Position numbers and translations under genes: made by a program. The notes under the pieces are model-generated. The model had not been told where the DNA came from and made no database searches. It saw only the letters and a program-made list of their open reading frames with translations. Positions 41,512-50,876 of a DNA stretch of 64,000 nt are shown here, in pieces. This DNA is from DATEOR01 sp963766725 (lineage in GTDB: Bacteria; Actinomycetota; Thermoleophilia; Gaiellales; Gaiellaceae): the NCBI GenBank assembly GCA_963766725.1, contig CAVYBK010000020.1:1-64000 (forward strand), written 5' to 3'. Numbering within the stretch: position 1 is the stretch's first letter; every line of letters begins with the position of its first letter.

Positions 41512-42600
41512 AGATCGAGCGCGTTCGCCTCGAGCGCCGCTCGATCGAGCTCGACCCTCCCTTTCACGCGGCCTGGGACCCGGAGCCTCGACGGTCGTTC
41601 GAAGCCACGCTCGTCCTCGTCGAGACGGACGAGGGCCTCACCGGCATCGGGTCGGGCGACACGATGGACGGCTTCGAGCGCTACGAGCACCTCTTCGTCG
41701 GCCAAGATCCCCTCGCCGTCGAGCGCCACGTGGCCGTCCTCGAGACGATCACGTTTCACGCCGGCCGCTACTGGCCCCTGGAGGCGGCGCTCTGGGATCT
41801 CGCGGGAAAGGCCGCGGGCAAGACCGCCGCCGAGCTCCTGGGCGGACAGCTCGACCGCGTCGCCGCCTACGCCTCGACCGGAGAGCAGCGCTCGCCCGGC
41901 CGAGCGCGCCGAGTCCGCGCTGCGCCTGCGGGAGGAGGGCTTCAAGGCGCTGAAGCTTCGGATCGACCGGACGAAGCTCGACGAGGGGCTGGCCGCGGTG
42001 GAGGCGGTTCGCGAGGCCGTGGGCGACTCCATGGAGATCATGGTCGACCTGAACCAGGGCTGGCGGATGCCGGGCGACATCGGGCCCGCACTCGACTTCG
42101 CGACGGTCGCCTCGACGGCTGCGCGCCTGCGCGAGCTGGACGTCTTCTGGCTCGAGGAGCCGCTCCCGCGCGAGGACGTGAGGGGCTACGCCTCCCTCCG
42201 GCAGGACAGCGGACTTCGTATCGCCGGCGGCGAGATGGCGCGAACCACGAGGGAGCTCGAGGCGTTCGAGGCGGCCGATGCTCTCGACGTCTACCAGCCC
42301 GACGCCGTGCTCTCGGTGGGGCTCCTGCGCGAGCGAGAGCTTGCCGAGCGTGTGACGGCTCGCGGGCACTTCTTCACACCGCATACGTGGACGAACGGCA
42401 TCGGTCTCCTCGCCAACCTCCACCTCACCGCCGGTGTCGGCGGCGGCCCCTACTTCGAGTTTCCGTACGACCCACCCGGCTGGACGCCCGAGCGGCGCGA
42501 CTTCATGCTTGCGGGGCCCGTCCGCGTCGATGCGGAAGGATTCCTCACAGTCCCCGACCGCCCCGGATTGGGGTTCGAGCTCGCCGATGGCCTCCTTTGA
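41508..42600 (+). pseudogene. Enolase-superfamily (mandelate racemase/muconate-lactonizing) enzyme, one frameshift
   Basis: GTG start overlapping the fae stop. The N-terminal capping domain (DPEPRRSFEATLVLVETDEG, 20 residues) and barrel are continuous except for one extra base near 41,898. Catalytic elements in order: FKALKLRID, metal ligands in MVDLNQGW, WLEEPL and AGGEMA, and HTWTNG with the general-base His. This fits the mandelate racemase subgroup, which abstracts the proton alpha to a carboxylate in sugar-acid dehydration or racemisation. The product cannot be specified. Confidence 0.82.
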
Positions 42601-43408
42601 CGTTCACCAACACCTGTGGCCCGAGCAGCTCGTCGCGGCGCTTCGCAGGCGGAGCCGCCCGCCGCGGATCGACGGCGGCGAGCTCATCCTCGGCGAGGGG
42701 ACGTTCGCGGCCGGGCTCGACGAACACACGCTGGAGGCACGTGTGGGCCTCCTCGACGAGGTCGGCATCGACACGGCGGTCGTCTCGCTTCAGCCGACTC
42801 TGGCGTGCGACGGGATTCCCGAGCTCGTCGACGCCTACCACGCGGGCATCCTCGAGCTCGTCGCAGCCGCCGACGGCCGACTGCAGGCGTTCGCGGTCGC
42901 GGAGTGCCGGGACGGCTTCGCCGGCGCCTGCGTTCCCGCACCCGCGGTCGTCGCCGGGATCGGCGAGCTGGCGGACGAGCTCGTCGCCGCAGGACAGACG
43001 CTCTTCGTCCACCCCGGCCCAGTGCCCCCGCCGCCCGCAGGCGCACCCGACTGGTGGTCCGCGCTCGTCGACTATCCCGCTCAGATGCAGGCCGCCTACG
43101 CGGCATGGCTGACCCACGGGAGCCCGGAGCTCCCGGTCGTCTTCGCGTTCCTGGCGGGAGGCGCCCCGTTCCAGCTCGAACGGCTGCGCGCGCGGGGAGG
43201 CGAGGTCCCCGAGATGGCGATCTACTTCGACACCGCCAGCTACGGGCCCCTTGCGCTCCGGCTCACGGGCGAGGCCTGCGGCTCGGGCTGCCTCGTCTTC
43301 GGGAGCGATGCCCCCGTGATGGATGCGCACGCGGCGGTCGCCGCCGTCGAGGCGGCCGGGGTCGCCGAGGTAGCGCTCCGCACGAACGCGGGGCGGCTCT
43401 TCGGGTGA
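42587..43408 (+). CDS. TIM-barrel amidohydrolase-family protein
   Basis: A 273-residue protein starting MASFDVHQHLWPEQLV: the HxH metal motif in the first strand, then FVHPGPVPPP and a GSDAPVMDAH end with the catalytic Asp. These are the features of amidohydrolase_2-type hydrolases/decarboxylases. The start overlaps the enolase-family gene by 14 bases. It probably acts on a product of the same catabolic route. Confidence 0.82.
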   Translation: MASFDVHQHLWPEQLVAALRRRSRPPRIDGGELILGEGTFAAGLDEHTLEARVGLLDEVGIDTAVVSLQPTLACDGIPELVDAYHAGILELVAAADGRLQAFAVAECRDGFAGACVPAPAVVAGIGELADELVAAGQTLFVHPGPVPPPPAGAPDWWSALVDYPAQMQAAYAAWLTHGSPELPVVFAFLAGGAPFQLERLRARGGEVPEMAIYFDTASYGPLALRLTGEACGSGCLVFGSDAPVMDAHAAVAAVEAAGVAEVALRTNAGRLFG

Positions 43409-44304
43409 CGCCGACTCCGCTCGAGGAGGCCACACTCGCCGGCAGGCGGCTGCTCCTCAAGCGCGAGGACGTGCACCCGCTGGGCGCGTTCAAGTGGCGC
43501 GGCGCGCTGCCCGTGCTCGAGCGCTATGCGGCCGACGGTGCCCGCGCCGTCGTGACCGCCTCGACCGGTAATCACGGGGCAGCGACGGCATGGGCGGCGA
43601 GGCGCGTCGGCCTCGATGCGATCGTGTACGCACCGGCAACGGCCAGCTCGGCGAAGCTCGCGCTTATAGGAGATGACGGAGCCGAGATCCGGCAGACAGG
43701 AGCCGACCTCGACGAAGCCAAGGAGGAGGCGCGCGCTCACGCGTCACAACAGGGCCTCCCGTTCTTCGAGGATGGCGCGGAGCCCGCTCAGTACGAGGGG
43801 TACGGCGCGATCGCGGACGAGATCCTCGCGCAGGCCCCGGAACCGCCCTCGGCGATCCTCGTCCCGCTCGGGAACGGCGCGCTGCTCGGCGGGATCGGGC
43901 TCACGATTTCCCGCGCCGCACCGACTGTGGAGCGAATCGGTGTGGCCGCGAAGGAGGCGCCGGTGATGGTCGATTCCTGGAATGCAGGCAGGCCGGTTCC
44001 AGGCGAGCGGTCGGCGACCTTCGCGGACGGCCTGGCGGTGCGGGTCGCCATTCCCCTGGCCGTCGAGGTGCTCGGCGAGGTGGCCACGCGGATGGTCCTC
44101 GTCTCGGAGCGGCGAATCGCGGAGGCGGTCGGCGAGTACGCGTCGGCCGGCATCCGCGCCGAGGGTGCCGCGGCAGCAGCGCTCGCCGCCGTGCCCGACC
44201 TGGACGACCTCGGCGACCCGCTCGTGCTCGTCGTCACCGGTCGGAACATCGACGACGAGCTTTTCAGGCAGGCCTGCGAGCACCCCGACTCCTTCCCGGA
44301 CTGA
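43405..44304 (+). CDS. PLP-dependent threonine/serine dehydratase-like enzyme
   Basis: A 299-residue fold-type II PLP enzyme. LLLKREDVHPLGAFKWRGAL (20 residues) contains the PLP-binding Lys, TASTGNHGAATAWAA the substrate and phosphate loop, and PLGNGALLGG the glycine-rich loop. The length without a regulatory ACT domain is like catabolic dehydratases. GTG start overlapping the amidohydrolase stop (GTGA), making it the last gene of the coupled run. The end overlaps dprA by 41 bases. Confidence 0.87.
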   Translation: MTPTPLEEATLAGRRLLLKREDVHPLGAFKWRGALPVLERYAADGARAVVTASTGNHGAATAWAARRVGLDAIVYAPATASSAKLALIGDDGAEIRQTGADLDEAKEEARAHASQQGLPFFEDGAEPAQYEGYGAIADEILAQAPEPPSAILVPLGNGALLGGIGLTISRAAPTVERIGVAAKEAPVMVDSWNAGRPVPGERSATFADGLAVRVAIPLAVEVLGEVATRMVLVSERRIAEAVGEYASAGIRAEGAAAAALAAVPDLDDLGDPLVLVVTGRNIDDELFRQACEHPDSFPD

Positions 44305-45155
44305 ACGAGCGGTAGACGCCGTCGGCCTGCGCCGCGAAACCGCCGAGCTCCAGCTCGACGAGCGCGGCAGCGACCTCCGCGCTCGCAGAGGCCCGACGCC
44401 CTGGTGAGCTCGTCCGCCCCGCACGCTCCGTCTCCCAGGATCGAGAGGACGGCGAGCGCAGCGTCCGACACCGAGGCGGCGCCGGCAGCCGGCTCGGGCT
44501 CGATCCCGAGCGCCTCGAGCACGTCTCGCACGGCCGTCAAGGGAGCGGCGCCCTGGCGCAGCAGGTCGTTCGTGCCCGCCGAGAGACCGCTCGTGATCTC
44601 CCCGGGGACGGCGAAGACGTCGCGCCCGAGCTCGAGCGCGAAATCGGCCGTGATCAGGGCACCGGACCGCTCGCGTGCCTCCACGACCACCGTCGCCAGC
44701 GAGAGGGCGGCGATGATCCGGTTACGAGCGGGGAACCGCCAGGGTGCCGGCTCGACCCCGGGCGGATACTCGGAGACGACTGCGCCCGACGCGACGATCC
44801 GCCGGGCCAGCTCCGCGTGGCTGCGCGGGTAGTCCCGGTCGATCCCGCATCCGAGCACAGCCACCGTCCGTCCGCCGCCCTCCAAGGCGCCTCGGTGAGC
44901 CTCGCCGTCCACGCCTCGCGCCAGCCCGCTCACGACGACGAGCCCGGCCGACGCCAGCTCGCGGGCGAGCGTCCGCGCCACCTGGGCGCCGTACGCGGAG
45001 CACGAGCGCGCGCCGACGACGGCGACTCCGGGCTCCGACAGCGGGCCGCCGTCCCCGCGGACGAAGAGGTTCGCCGGCGGATCGTGCAGCTCCGAGAGCA
45101 GGGGCGGATAGCCGGGCTTGCGCCTGGCAATTCTCCGAACCGAGTTCACGTCCAC
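44264..45155 (-). pseudogene. dprA: DNA-processing protein DprA, one frameshift near the C-terminus
   Basis: DprA loads RecA on incoming single-stranded DNA. The Rossmann core is intact: GVAVVGARSCSAYG, VVSGLARGVDGEAHRGAL, RFPARNRIIAALS, VVEARERSGALITADFAL and GRDVFAVPGEI. One extra base near 44,387 breaks the frame; the next frame continues the winged-helix end (ASAEVAAALVELELGGFAAQ, 20 residues, then ADGVYRSFSPG) to a stop at 44,264. GTG start overlapping the comM stop. Confidence 0.88.
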
Positions 45156-46604
45156 GAGCCGAGCTCCGTCGGAGACCGGTAGGAGAGCGCCTCGGCCACG
45201 TGCTCCGCGCCCACGCTTCCGTGGCCGGCGAGCGCCGCGATCGTCGCCGCAACCCGAGCCACACGTGCACGGCCGCGGCCCGAGAGCGGCAGGGAGTCCA
45301 CCGCCCGGGCGAGCAGCTCGGCACCCGGCTTCGACAGGCTCGGCGGATCACGGAGCCTCGCGGCAGCACGTTCCACGCGCTCGCGCACGGCCGCGGACGC
45401 CTCACCTGGAGATCCACCGAGCTCGGTCGCCCGCGCCCGCGGAACCTGGACGACGAGATCGAAACGGTCGAGCAGCGCCCGCGAGAGCTTGTCCCGATAC
45501 GCCGCGAGCCGCTGCGGCGAGCAGGAGCATTCGGCGGCCGGATCGCCCCGCCCACCGCAGGGACAAAGGTTCATCGTCCCGACAAGGACGAACCGAGCCG
45601 GAAAGACCGCGTGTCCCTGCACGCGGGCGATTGCGATCGACCCGTCCTCGAGCGGCTGCCGCAACGCCTCGAGCGCCGGCCGGTAGAACTCCGCGAGCTC
45701 GTCGAGAAAGAGGACGCCGCGATGCGCGAGCGTCGCCTCGCCGGGACGGGGCCCGGCGCCTCCGCCGACGATCGCAGCCGTCGACGCGGTGTGATGCGGG
45801 GCGCGGAACGGTGGCCGGTCGACGAGCGGCCTGCCGGCGGGGAGCAGGCCGGCGACCGAGTGAATACGGGTCACCTCGAGCGCCTGCTCGATCGTCAACT
45901 CCGGGAGGATGCCCGGGAGCCGGCGGGCAAGCATGGTCTTCCCCGTGCCCGGGCGGGCCCGCGAGCAGAAGGTTGTGCCGGCCCGCCGCCGCCAGCTCGA
46001 GCGCGCGACGGGCGCGCTCCTGGCCCCGCACGTCGGCGAGGTCGGGACCCCCCGCTCCGTTGCCCCGTTCCGGCGGAACGACGGCGCGCGGCTCGAAGGT
46101 GCCGCGCAGATAGGCGCCCGCCTGGGCGAGGTGCTCGACCGGAATCGGCTCGATCCCTGCGAGAGCAGCCTCCGGCGCGGACTCGGGAGGACAGATGAGT
46201 CGGTCGAGACCTGCCCGGCGCGCCGCCTCGGCGGCGACGAGCGCGCCGGGCACGGGGCGAACGCGGCCGTCCAGCGCGAGCTCCCCGAGGGCGGCGTGCT
46301 GAGCGAGCCGCTCGGCGGGGATCTGGTGCGAGGCGGCAAGCACCGCGAGCGCGATGGGAAGGTCGAAACCCGACCCTTCCTTCCTCAGCCCCGCCGGCGC
46401 GAGGTTGACGGTGAGCCGCCGGAGCGGCCACTCGAGCTCCGCGCTCGTGATGCCGCTCCGGACCCTCTCCTTCGCTTCCTGGCAGGCCTTGTCCGGAAGT
46501 CCGACGATCGAGAACGCGGGGACGCCGCGCTGGAGATGCGCCTCGACCTCGACGGGCCGGGCTTCGAGCCCGACGAGAGCATGGGTGGTGGCGCGCGCAA
46601 GCAC
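45146..46604 (-). pseudogene. comM: YifB/ComM family Mg-chelatase-like AAA+ ATPase, one frameshift
   Basis: N-terminal ChlI domain (FSIVGLPDKACQEAKERVRS, 20 residues, and GFDLPIALAVLAAS), then AAA+ domain: Walker A GPPGTGKTML, with an extra base inside the codons at about 45,950, Walker B GVLFLDELAEF, the Cys-rich insert LCPCGGRGDPAAECSC, and the C-terminal domain. ComM is a branch-migration helicase in natural transformation, consistent with adjacent dprA. Together they suggest competence or at least recombination functions. All motifs are intact either side of the shift. Confidence 0.9.
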
Positions 46605-46728
46605 ACCTCGAAGCTACGCCTCGAAAACGCCTGGAACCGGCACCGGCTGGGCCGAAACCAGCACGAACCGGTGACAAATGCCACCTCGAGGAGTATCTTC
46701 GGAGCCTCCCTTCCTGGAAGGAGAGGTC

Positions 46729-47640
46729 ATGCGCAGGGGTCTTTTCATCGTCGCGGTCGTGGCGGCACTGGTTGTCGTCCCTGCCGCCTCTGCGCTCCTG
46801 AGCCAACACGGAGTGAAGACCAGCGGGCTCTACGAACAGCTCCCGGCCGCCGAGACGGACGGCACGACTCAGTACTTCGCGTGGACCCAGAACTCGCGCT
46901 CGCACCGGAACCACTTCGACGCCTTCCTCACGCGAACCGGCGACCCGCGGGTGAGGCTCAATGCCACGGGCGAGGGGTTCATCGGCGGCATCGACCCGCC
47001 CATGGTCGTCTACCAGCAGGTCAGGAACGGCCGGTCCAACCTGAAGCTCTACAACGCGGACACCCAGGCGCGGACCGATCCGCCGGCCGGTGTCAACACC
47101 GCAGACTGGGAGTGGGAGCCCAGCATCTCCGGCGACTGGCTCTTCTTCGCGCGCCAGACGAGCAGCTCGCAGTTCGTCATTCTCCACAGCCTGACGACGC
47201 CGACCGAGGTCATCCTCGACCAGGGGCGGCGCTTCCGCCACGCCGGGCAGGTGAACGGCGACTTCGCGGCCTGGACCCGCTGCACGAAGACGACGTGCAA
47301 CGTCGTGCGGAGACAGATCTCGACGGTCACCGACACCGTCCTGCAAAAGCCGTCGACGAGGTACCAGTACGGCGGCGCGGTCACAGAGACGGGAATCGTC
47401 TACGTGGCGCGGAGCGGACCAAAGTGCGGCGCCAACGTGAAGGTCGTGCGCTATTTCGGCGCAACCGATCCCGCCGGCGGCACGATCGTCGCGGATCTCG
47501 GCGCGAACGGACGCGACTTCTGGAGTGCCTACGCGCGGGACAACGACGACGGCAGCGTCGACGTCTTCTACGACCGCTATCTCTGCGGCAAGACCACGTC
47601 GGACATCTTCCGCATCCACGACCCCCATCCGGGGCCCTAG
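46729..47640 (+). CDS. Secreted protein with beta-propeller-like repeats
   Basis: A 303-residue protein with an N-terminal Sec signal (RRGLFIVAVVAALVVVPAAS, 20 residues) and no Cys lipobox. The mature part contains repeated strand patterns with Trp/Tyr and Asp (YFAWTQNSRSH, WEWEPSISGDWLFFARQ, FAAWTRCTKTTC, YVARSGPKCG), like TolB-type propeller blades. Two Cys pairs may form disulfides. Function unknown. The ATG at 46,729 has GGAAGGAGAGG upstream. Its stop overlaps the convergent yraN stop. Confidence 0.65.
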   Translation: MRRGLFIVAVVAALVVVPAASALLSQHGVKTSGLYEQLPAAETDGTTQYFAWTQNSRSHRNHFDAFLTRTGDPRVRLNATGEGFIGGIDPPMVVYQQVRNGRSNLKLYNADTQARTDPPAGVNTADWEWEPSISGDWLFFARQTSSSQFVILHSLTTPTEVILDQGRRFRHAGQVNGDFAAWTRCTKTTCNVVRRQISTVTDTVLQKPSTRYQYGGAVTETGIVYVARSGPKCGANVKVVRYFGATDPAGGTIVADLGANGRDFWSAYARDNDDGSVDVFYDRYLCGKTTSDIFRIHDPHPGP

Positions 47641-47984
47641 AGCGGTACACGCTCGATCCGCTTCCCGCGGACGCCGACGACTTCGAACGCGACCTCGAGC
47701 TCGAGGAGGTCGGGGTTGCGCGCGAGCCAGATCTCGGCTGCCCGCCGCAGCCGCCGGACTTTCTCAGGACCGACTGCCTCGCGTGGGTCGCCGTAGCCGT
47801 CGCCGCTCCGCGCCTTGACCTCGCAGAAGACGAGCCTTCGCCCGCGGCGCAGCACGATGTCGAGCTCGTTGCGACCTGCGCGCGCATTCTTCGCCAGGAC
47901 GCGATAGCCGCGCAGGCGGTAGTACAGGCGGACGCGCTGCTCCGCTCTAGGCCCGAGCGCCCGCGCCGACGGTCTGCTCGGCAT
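47637..47984 (-). CDS. yraN: UPF0102 family (YraN) endonuclease-like protein
   Basis: A 115-residue protein: GYRVLAKNARAGRNELDIVL (20 residues) and LVFCEVKARSG carry the Asp/Glu-x-Lys residues of the restriction-endonuclease-like fold. Its place after rnhB is typical. The exact role is unresolved, with proposed Holliday-junction or DNA-repair nuclease activity. The start lies inside the rnhB end (38-base overlap). Confidence 0.9.
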   Translation of the reverse strand: MPSRPSARALGPRAEQRVRLYYRLRGYRVLAKNARAGRNELDIVLRRGRRLVFCEVKARSGDGYGDPREAVGPEKVRRLRRAAEIWLARNPDLLELEVAFEVVGVRGKRIERVPL

Positions 47985-48603
47985 AGCAGCGGGCTTCGAA
48001 GGAGAGGCGATGGATCTCGCTCGGGCCGCGCTCGCGGACGACGGCCGAGTGTCCCGGCGTGATGTAGCCGACGTGGGACGCGAACCCGTAGGCGGGATAG
48101 AGGGCGTCCAGCCGGTGCATGGCGCGGTCGCGGACGACCTTGGCGACGATCGAGGCGGCGGCGATCGCGGCGCTCCGCGTGTCGCCGTCCACGACAGCCC
48201 TATGCTCGGGGGCGAGCGGACCGAGTCTGAATCCGTCCACCAGGCACACCTCCGCAGGAGGCGAGAGGTCGGCCAGGGTCTCGCGGAGGCCGCGGAGATT
48301 CGACCGGTGCAGGCCGTCGGAGTCGATCACCGCCGGCGGAATGATGCGGACGGCGATGCGCGTCGCGCAGCCCATGACCGCGCGGAAGAGGCGTGCGCGT
48401 TCACCCGGCGTGAGCTGCTTCGAGTCGTTCAGGATCGCGAGCGGGCGCACCTTGTGGTCGCGCAGAACCTCGTAGTCGAACAGGACAGCCGCGGTCACGA
48501 GCGGCCCGGCGAGACTTCCGCGCCCGGCCTCGTCGGCTCCGGCGACGAAGCGCGCACCGAGCCGGCGATCGAAATTGAGGAGCTTCCGGCCCGTCTTGCG
48601 CAC
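47947..48603 (-). CDS. rnhB: Ribonuclease HII
   Basis: A 218-residue protein with the RNase HII signature GADEAGRGSLAGPLV, ILNDSKQLTPGERARLF, SNLRGLRETLADL and the Asp/His region VVDGDTRSAAIAAASIVAK, then YPAYGFASHVGY. It removes single ribonucleotides from DNA and RNA primers. In the rplS-rnhB-yraN block. Confidence 0.95.
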   Translation of the reverse strand: MRKTGRKLLNFDRRLGARFVAGADEAGRGSLAGPLVTAAVLFDYEVLRDHKVRPLAILNDSKQLTPGERARLFRAVMGCATRIAVRIIPPAVIDSDGLHRSNLRGLRETLADLSPPAEVCLVDGFRLGPLAPEHRAVVDGDTRSAAIAAASIVAKVVRDRAMHRLDALYPAYGFASHVGYITPGHSAVVRERGPSEIHRLSFEARCYAEQTVGAGARA

Positions 48604-48620
48604 GGGCCCGAGGATAGCGC

Positions 48621-48971
48621 TTAGGACCGCTGCTTCTCGCGGACGCGCGCCTTCTTCCCCACTTTGGAGCGAAGGTAGTAGAGCTTCGCGCGGTTCACGT
48701 CGCCGATCGCCATGACCTCGATCTTCTCGATCTTCGGCGAGTGCACGGGGAACGTCCGCTCGACACCCACGCCGAAGGAGTTCTTGCGGACGGTGAAGGT
48801 CTCGCGGACCCCGGGGCCCTGACGCTTGATCACGATTCCCTCGAAGACCTGCACTCGGCGCCGCTGACCCTCGATCACCTGGAAGTGCACGCGCACGGTG
48901 TCTCCTGCCTTGAACTGCGGGATGCCGTCGCGCAGCTGCTTGCGCTCGAGGATGTCGATGGGCGTGCTCAT
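48621..48971 (-). CDS. rplS: 50S ribosomal protein L19
   Basis: A 116-residue protein: FKAGDTVRVHFQVIEGQRRR (20 residues), FEGIVIKRQGPGVRETFTVR (20 residues) and FPVHSPKIEKIEV are standard L19. The start MSTPIDILE at 48,971 is preferred to a GTG 33 bases upstream. It binds at the 30S/50S interface. It follows lepB in the trmD operon. Confidence 0.97.
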   Translation of the reverse strand: MSTPIDILERKQLRDGIPQFKAGDTVRVHFQVIEGQRRRVQVFEGIVIKRQGPGVRETFTVRKNSFGVGVERTFPVHSPKIEKIEVMAIGDVNRAKLYYLRSKVGKKARVREKQRS

Positions 48972-49005
48972 AGGAAAAGGCGGCCGCACGGGCCGACGCA
49001 CCATG

Positions 49006-49605
49006 CTAGCGAAATGAAATTCGCTGCGGCGGCCAATAAACCGAGAAAACGGGCCCGATGAGGTCCTCGCGGGGGACCGAGCCCCACTCGCGGCTGTCGC
49101 ACGACTGCGAGCGGTTGTCGCCCATCATGAAGTAGCTCCCCTCCGGAACCTTCCAGCTGTCGGTTCGCTTGTCGCGCTCGCTTGCAGGGACGTAGGGCTC
49201 GTCCAGCCGCTCTCCGTTGATGAGGACGGTGCCGTTCCGCTCCTCGACGGTGTCGCCCGGAAGCCCGATGATCCGCTTGACGAAGGTGCCGCCCGCGCCG
49301 CAGGCTTCGAGGGCCTTCGCGGGCGTGTCGAAGACGACGATGTCGCCGCGATGCGGGTCGCGGAAGTGGTAGATGAAGCGGTTCGCGAGGACGCGGTCCG
49401 AGTAGCTCGCGAGACAGCCGGGCTGCGGCTCGGCGCAATGGAGCGTCGGCTCCATCGACGAGGACGGGATCCGGTACGGGTTCACGATCCAGGCCTTGAT
49501 CGCGAGCACCGCTCCGACGGCGACGACGATGGTCACGACCCAGTCGATCACCGTGGGCCACGGGGCCGGCAGGCCGGTCGTCAGGCGGTCGATCGGCCCT
49601 CTCAC
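49006..49605 (-). CDS. lepB: Signal peptidase I
   Basis: A 199-residue type I signal peptidase with one N-terminal transmembrane segment (DWVVTIVVAVGAVLAIKAWI, 20 residues), catalytic Ser in PSSSMEPTL, catalytic Lys in FVKRIIGLPGD and box E GDNRSQSCDSR. It cleaves Sec and Tat sign peptides at the outer face of the membrane. The GTG start overlaps the trmD stop (GTGA). Confidence 0.95.
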   Translation of the reverse strand: MRGPIDRLTTGLPAPWPTVIDWVVTIVVAVGAVLAIKAWIVNPYRIPSSSMEPTLHCAEPQPGCLASYSDRVLANRFIYHFRDPHRGDIVVFDTPAKALEACGAGGTFVKRIIGLPGDTVEERNGTVLINGERLDEPYVPASERDKRTDSWKVPEGSYFMMGDNRSQSCDSREWGSVPREDLIGPVFSVYWPPQRISFR

Positions 49606-50258
49606 GAAAGCGTTCGCTCTCTGCTCTGCTCCCTGCGCCACGTTGCGATGCGCCCGTGGTCTCCGGAAAGAAGGACGTCCGGCACCGGCCAGCCGTTGAA
49701 CTCGGGCGGCCGCGTGTACTGCGGGAATTCGACCCCGCCCTCGAGCTCGGCGGAAAACGTCTCCACCGCGCCGCTTTCCTCCCGGATCGCTCCCGGGAGC
49801 CGCCGCGCGACCGCGTCCACGAGCACCATCGCGGGGAGCTCTCCGCCGGACAGGACGTACGGGCCGATGGAGACCGAGTCCGTGGCGATGTGTTCCACGA
49901 TGCGCTCGTCGAAGCCTTCGAAGCGGGCGGAGAGAAGGGTCAGCTCCTCCTCGCCGGCGAGCTCCTCCACGAGCTCCTGGTCGAGCTGCCGACCCTGCGG
50001 CGTGAGCGCAACGATCCGCCGGCCGCCGGGGTCGCCGTAGACCGCCGCGAGTGCAGCGTGCACGACGTCCACGCGGAGCACCATGCCCGCGCCGCCCCCG
50101 TAGGGCTCGTCGTCGACCTGGCCGCCGCCGAGCGGCGTGAAGTCGCGGTAGTTCCACAGGCGGAGGTCGAGCTCGTTTCCGAGCACGGTCGCGACGGGCC
50201 GCTGCTCCGTCATCCAGGCAAAGGCATGCGGGAGCGGTGTGAAGACGTCGATCTGCAC
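49602..50258 (-). CDS. trmD: tRNA (guanine-N1)-methyltransferase TrmD
   Basis: A 218-residue SPOUT knot methyltransferase. DDEPYGGGAGMVLRVD, ALTPQGRQLDQ, IGPYVLSGGELPAMVLVDAV (20 residues) and PEFNGWPVPDVLLSGDHGRI (20 residues) are the cofactor knot and tRNA-binding parts. It makes m1G37 in tRNAs for Pro, Leu and Arg, preventing +1 slippage, a fact relevant to the many +1 sites noted elsewhere in this window. The gene itself is intact. Confidence 0.96.
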   Translation of the reverse strand: MQIDVFTPLPHAFAWMTEQRPVATVLGNELDLRLWNYRDFTPLGGGQVDDEPYGGGAGMVLRVDVVHAALAAVYGDPGGRRIVALTPQGRQLDQELVEELAGEEELTLLSARFEGFDERIVEHIATDSVSIGPYVLSGGELPAMVLVDAVARRLPGAIREESGAVETFSAELEGGVEFPQYTRPPEFNGWPVPDVLLSGDHGRIATWRREQSRERTLS

Positions 50259-50267
50259 GAGGGAAAG

Positions 50268-50741
50268 TTAGTCGGGCTCGGTGAACCCACGCGCCACCAA
50301 GATGCGGCGGCGTTCGAGGTCGACCTCGAGGACGCACTGCGAGACGAGCGGCAGCGCGTGGCCCGTGTCGAGCTCGAGGACGTCGTTCGCCACCCCGGGG
50401 GCCACGTCCTGCACGATGCCGAGCCGGCGGCCTCCCTCCTCCTCCACCTCGACGCCGACGAGCTCGAAGACGTAGTAGCCGCCCTCTTCGACGGGCGGAA
50501 GCTCGTCCCGCGGGACGGCGAGGACGGTGCCGCGCTCGACGGGGCGGTCGAGCCGGACGACCACCCGGCCGCCGGCCCGCTTCGAGGCGACGACCGCTGC
50601 AGCCTCCTCCCCCGCCAGCAGGCGCGCGCCCACCGCGAAGCGCTCGGGGTCGTCGCTCGCGTCCTCGACGACGAAGGAGCCGTCGAGGCCGTGCGGGCGG
50701 CCGACACGGCCGACCGGAACGAGGTCGGACGCTCCGTTCAG
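50268..50741 (-). CDS. rimM: 16S rRNA processing protein RimM
   Basis: About 157 residues: LVPVGRVGRPHGLDGSFVVE (20 residues) is the RimM N-terminus, followed by a PRC-barrel part (YYVFELVGVEVEEEGGRRLG, 20 residues) and LVSQCVLEVDLERRRILV. No ATG, GTG or TTG occurs in frame before the conserved start; the first near-cognate codon is CTG at 50,741, overlapping TGA of a 40-codon frame upstream. A GTG at 50,633 would delete the N-terminal domain. It assists 30S maturation. Confidence 0.88.
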   Translation of the reverse strand: MNGASDLVPVGRVGRPHGLDGSFVVEDASDDPERFAVGARLLAGEEAAAVVASKRAGGRVVVRLDRPVERGTVLAVPRDELPPVEEGGYYVFELVGVEVEEEGGRRLGIVQDVAPGVANDVLELDTGHALPLVSQCVLEVDLERRRILVARGFTEPD

Positions 50742-50876
50742 GATGTGGCCTCGTCGCCGGAGCGTGATGGCCGGGGCGTGCCAAGGACACAGGGAGCGTG
50801 CGTATCGGACATACGCACGCGACCGAGGACGCGGGCGCGCTCCGGGGATTCAGGGTTCATCCTGAGCGGAGCGCTT
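50742..50876. other. Spacer between khpA and rimM, no supported gene
   Basis: A 40-codon frame from ATG 50,860 to TGA 50,738 on the minus strand has weak coding character (MNPESPERARVLGRVR at the start) and overlaps the rimM candidate CTG start as CTGA. It could be a leader peptide, or the region may contain an indel that hides the real rimM start. Confidence 0.3.
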
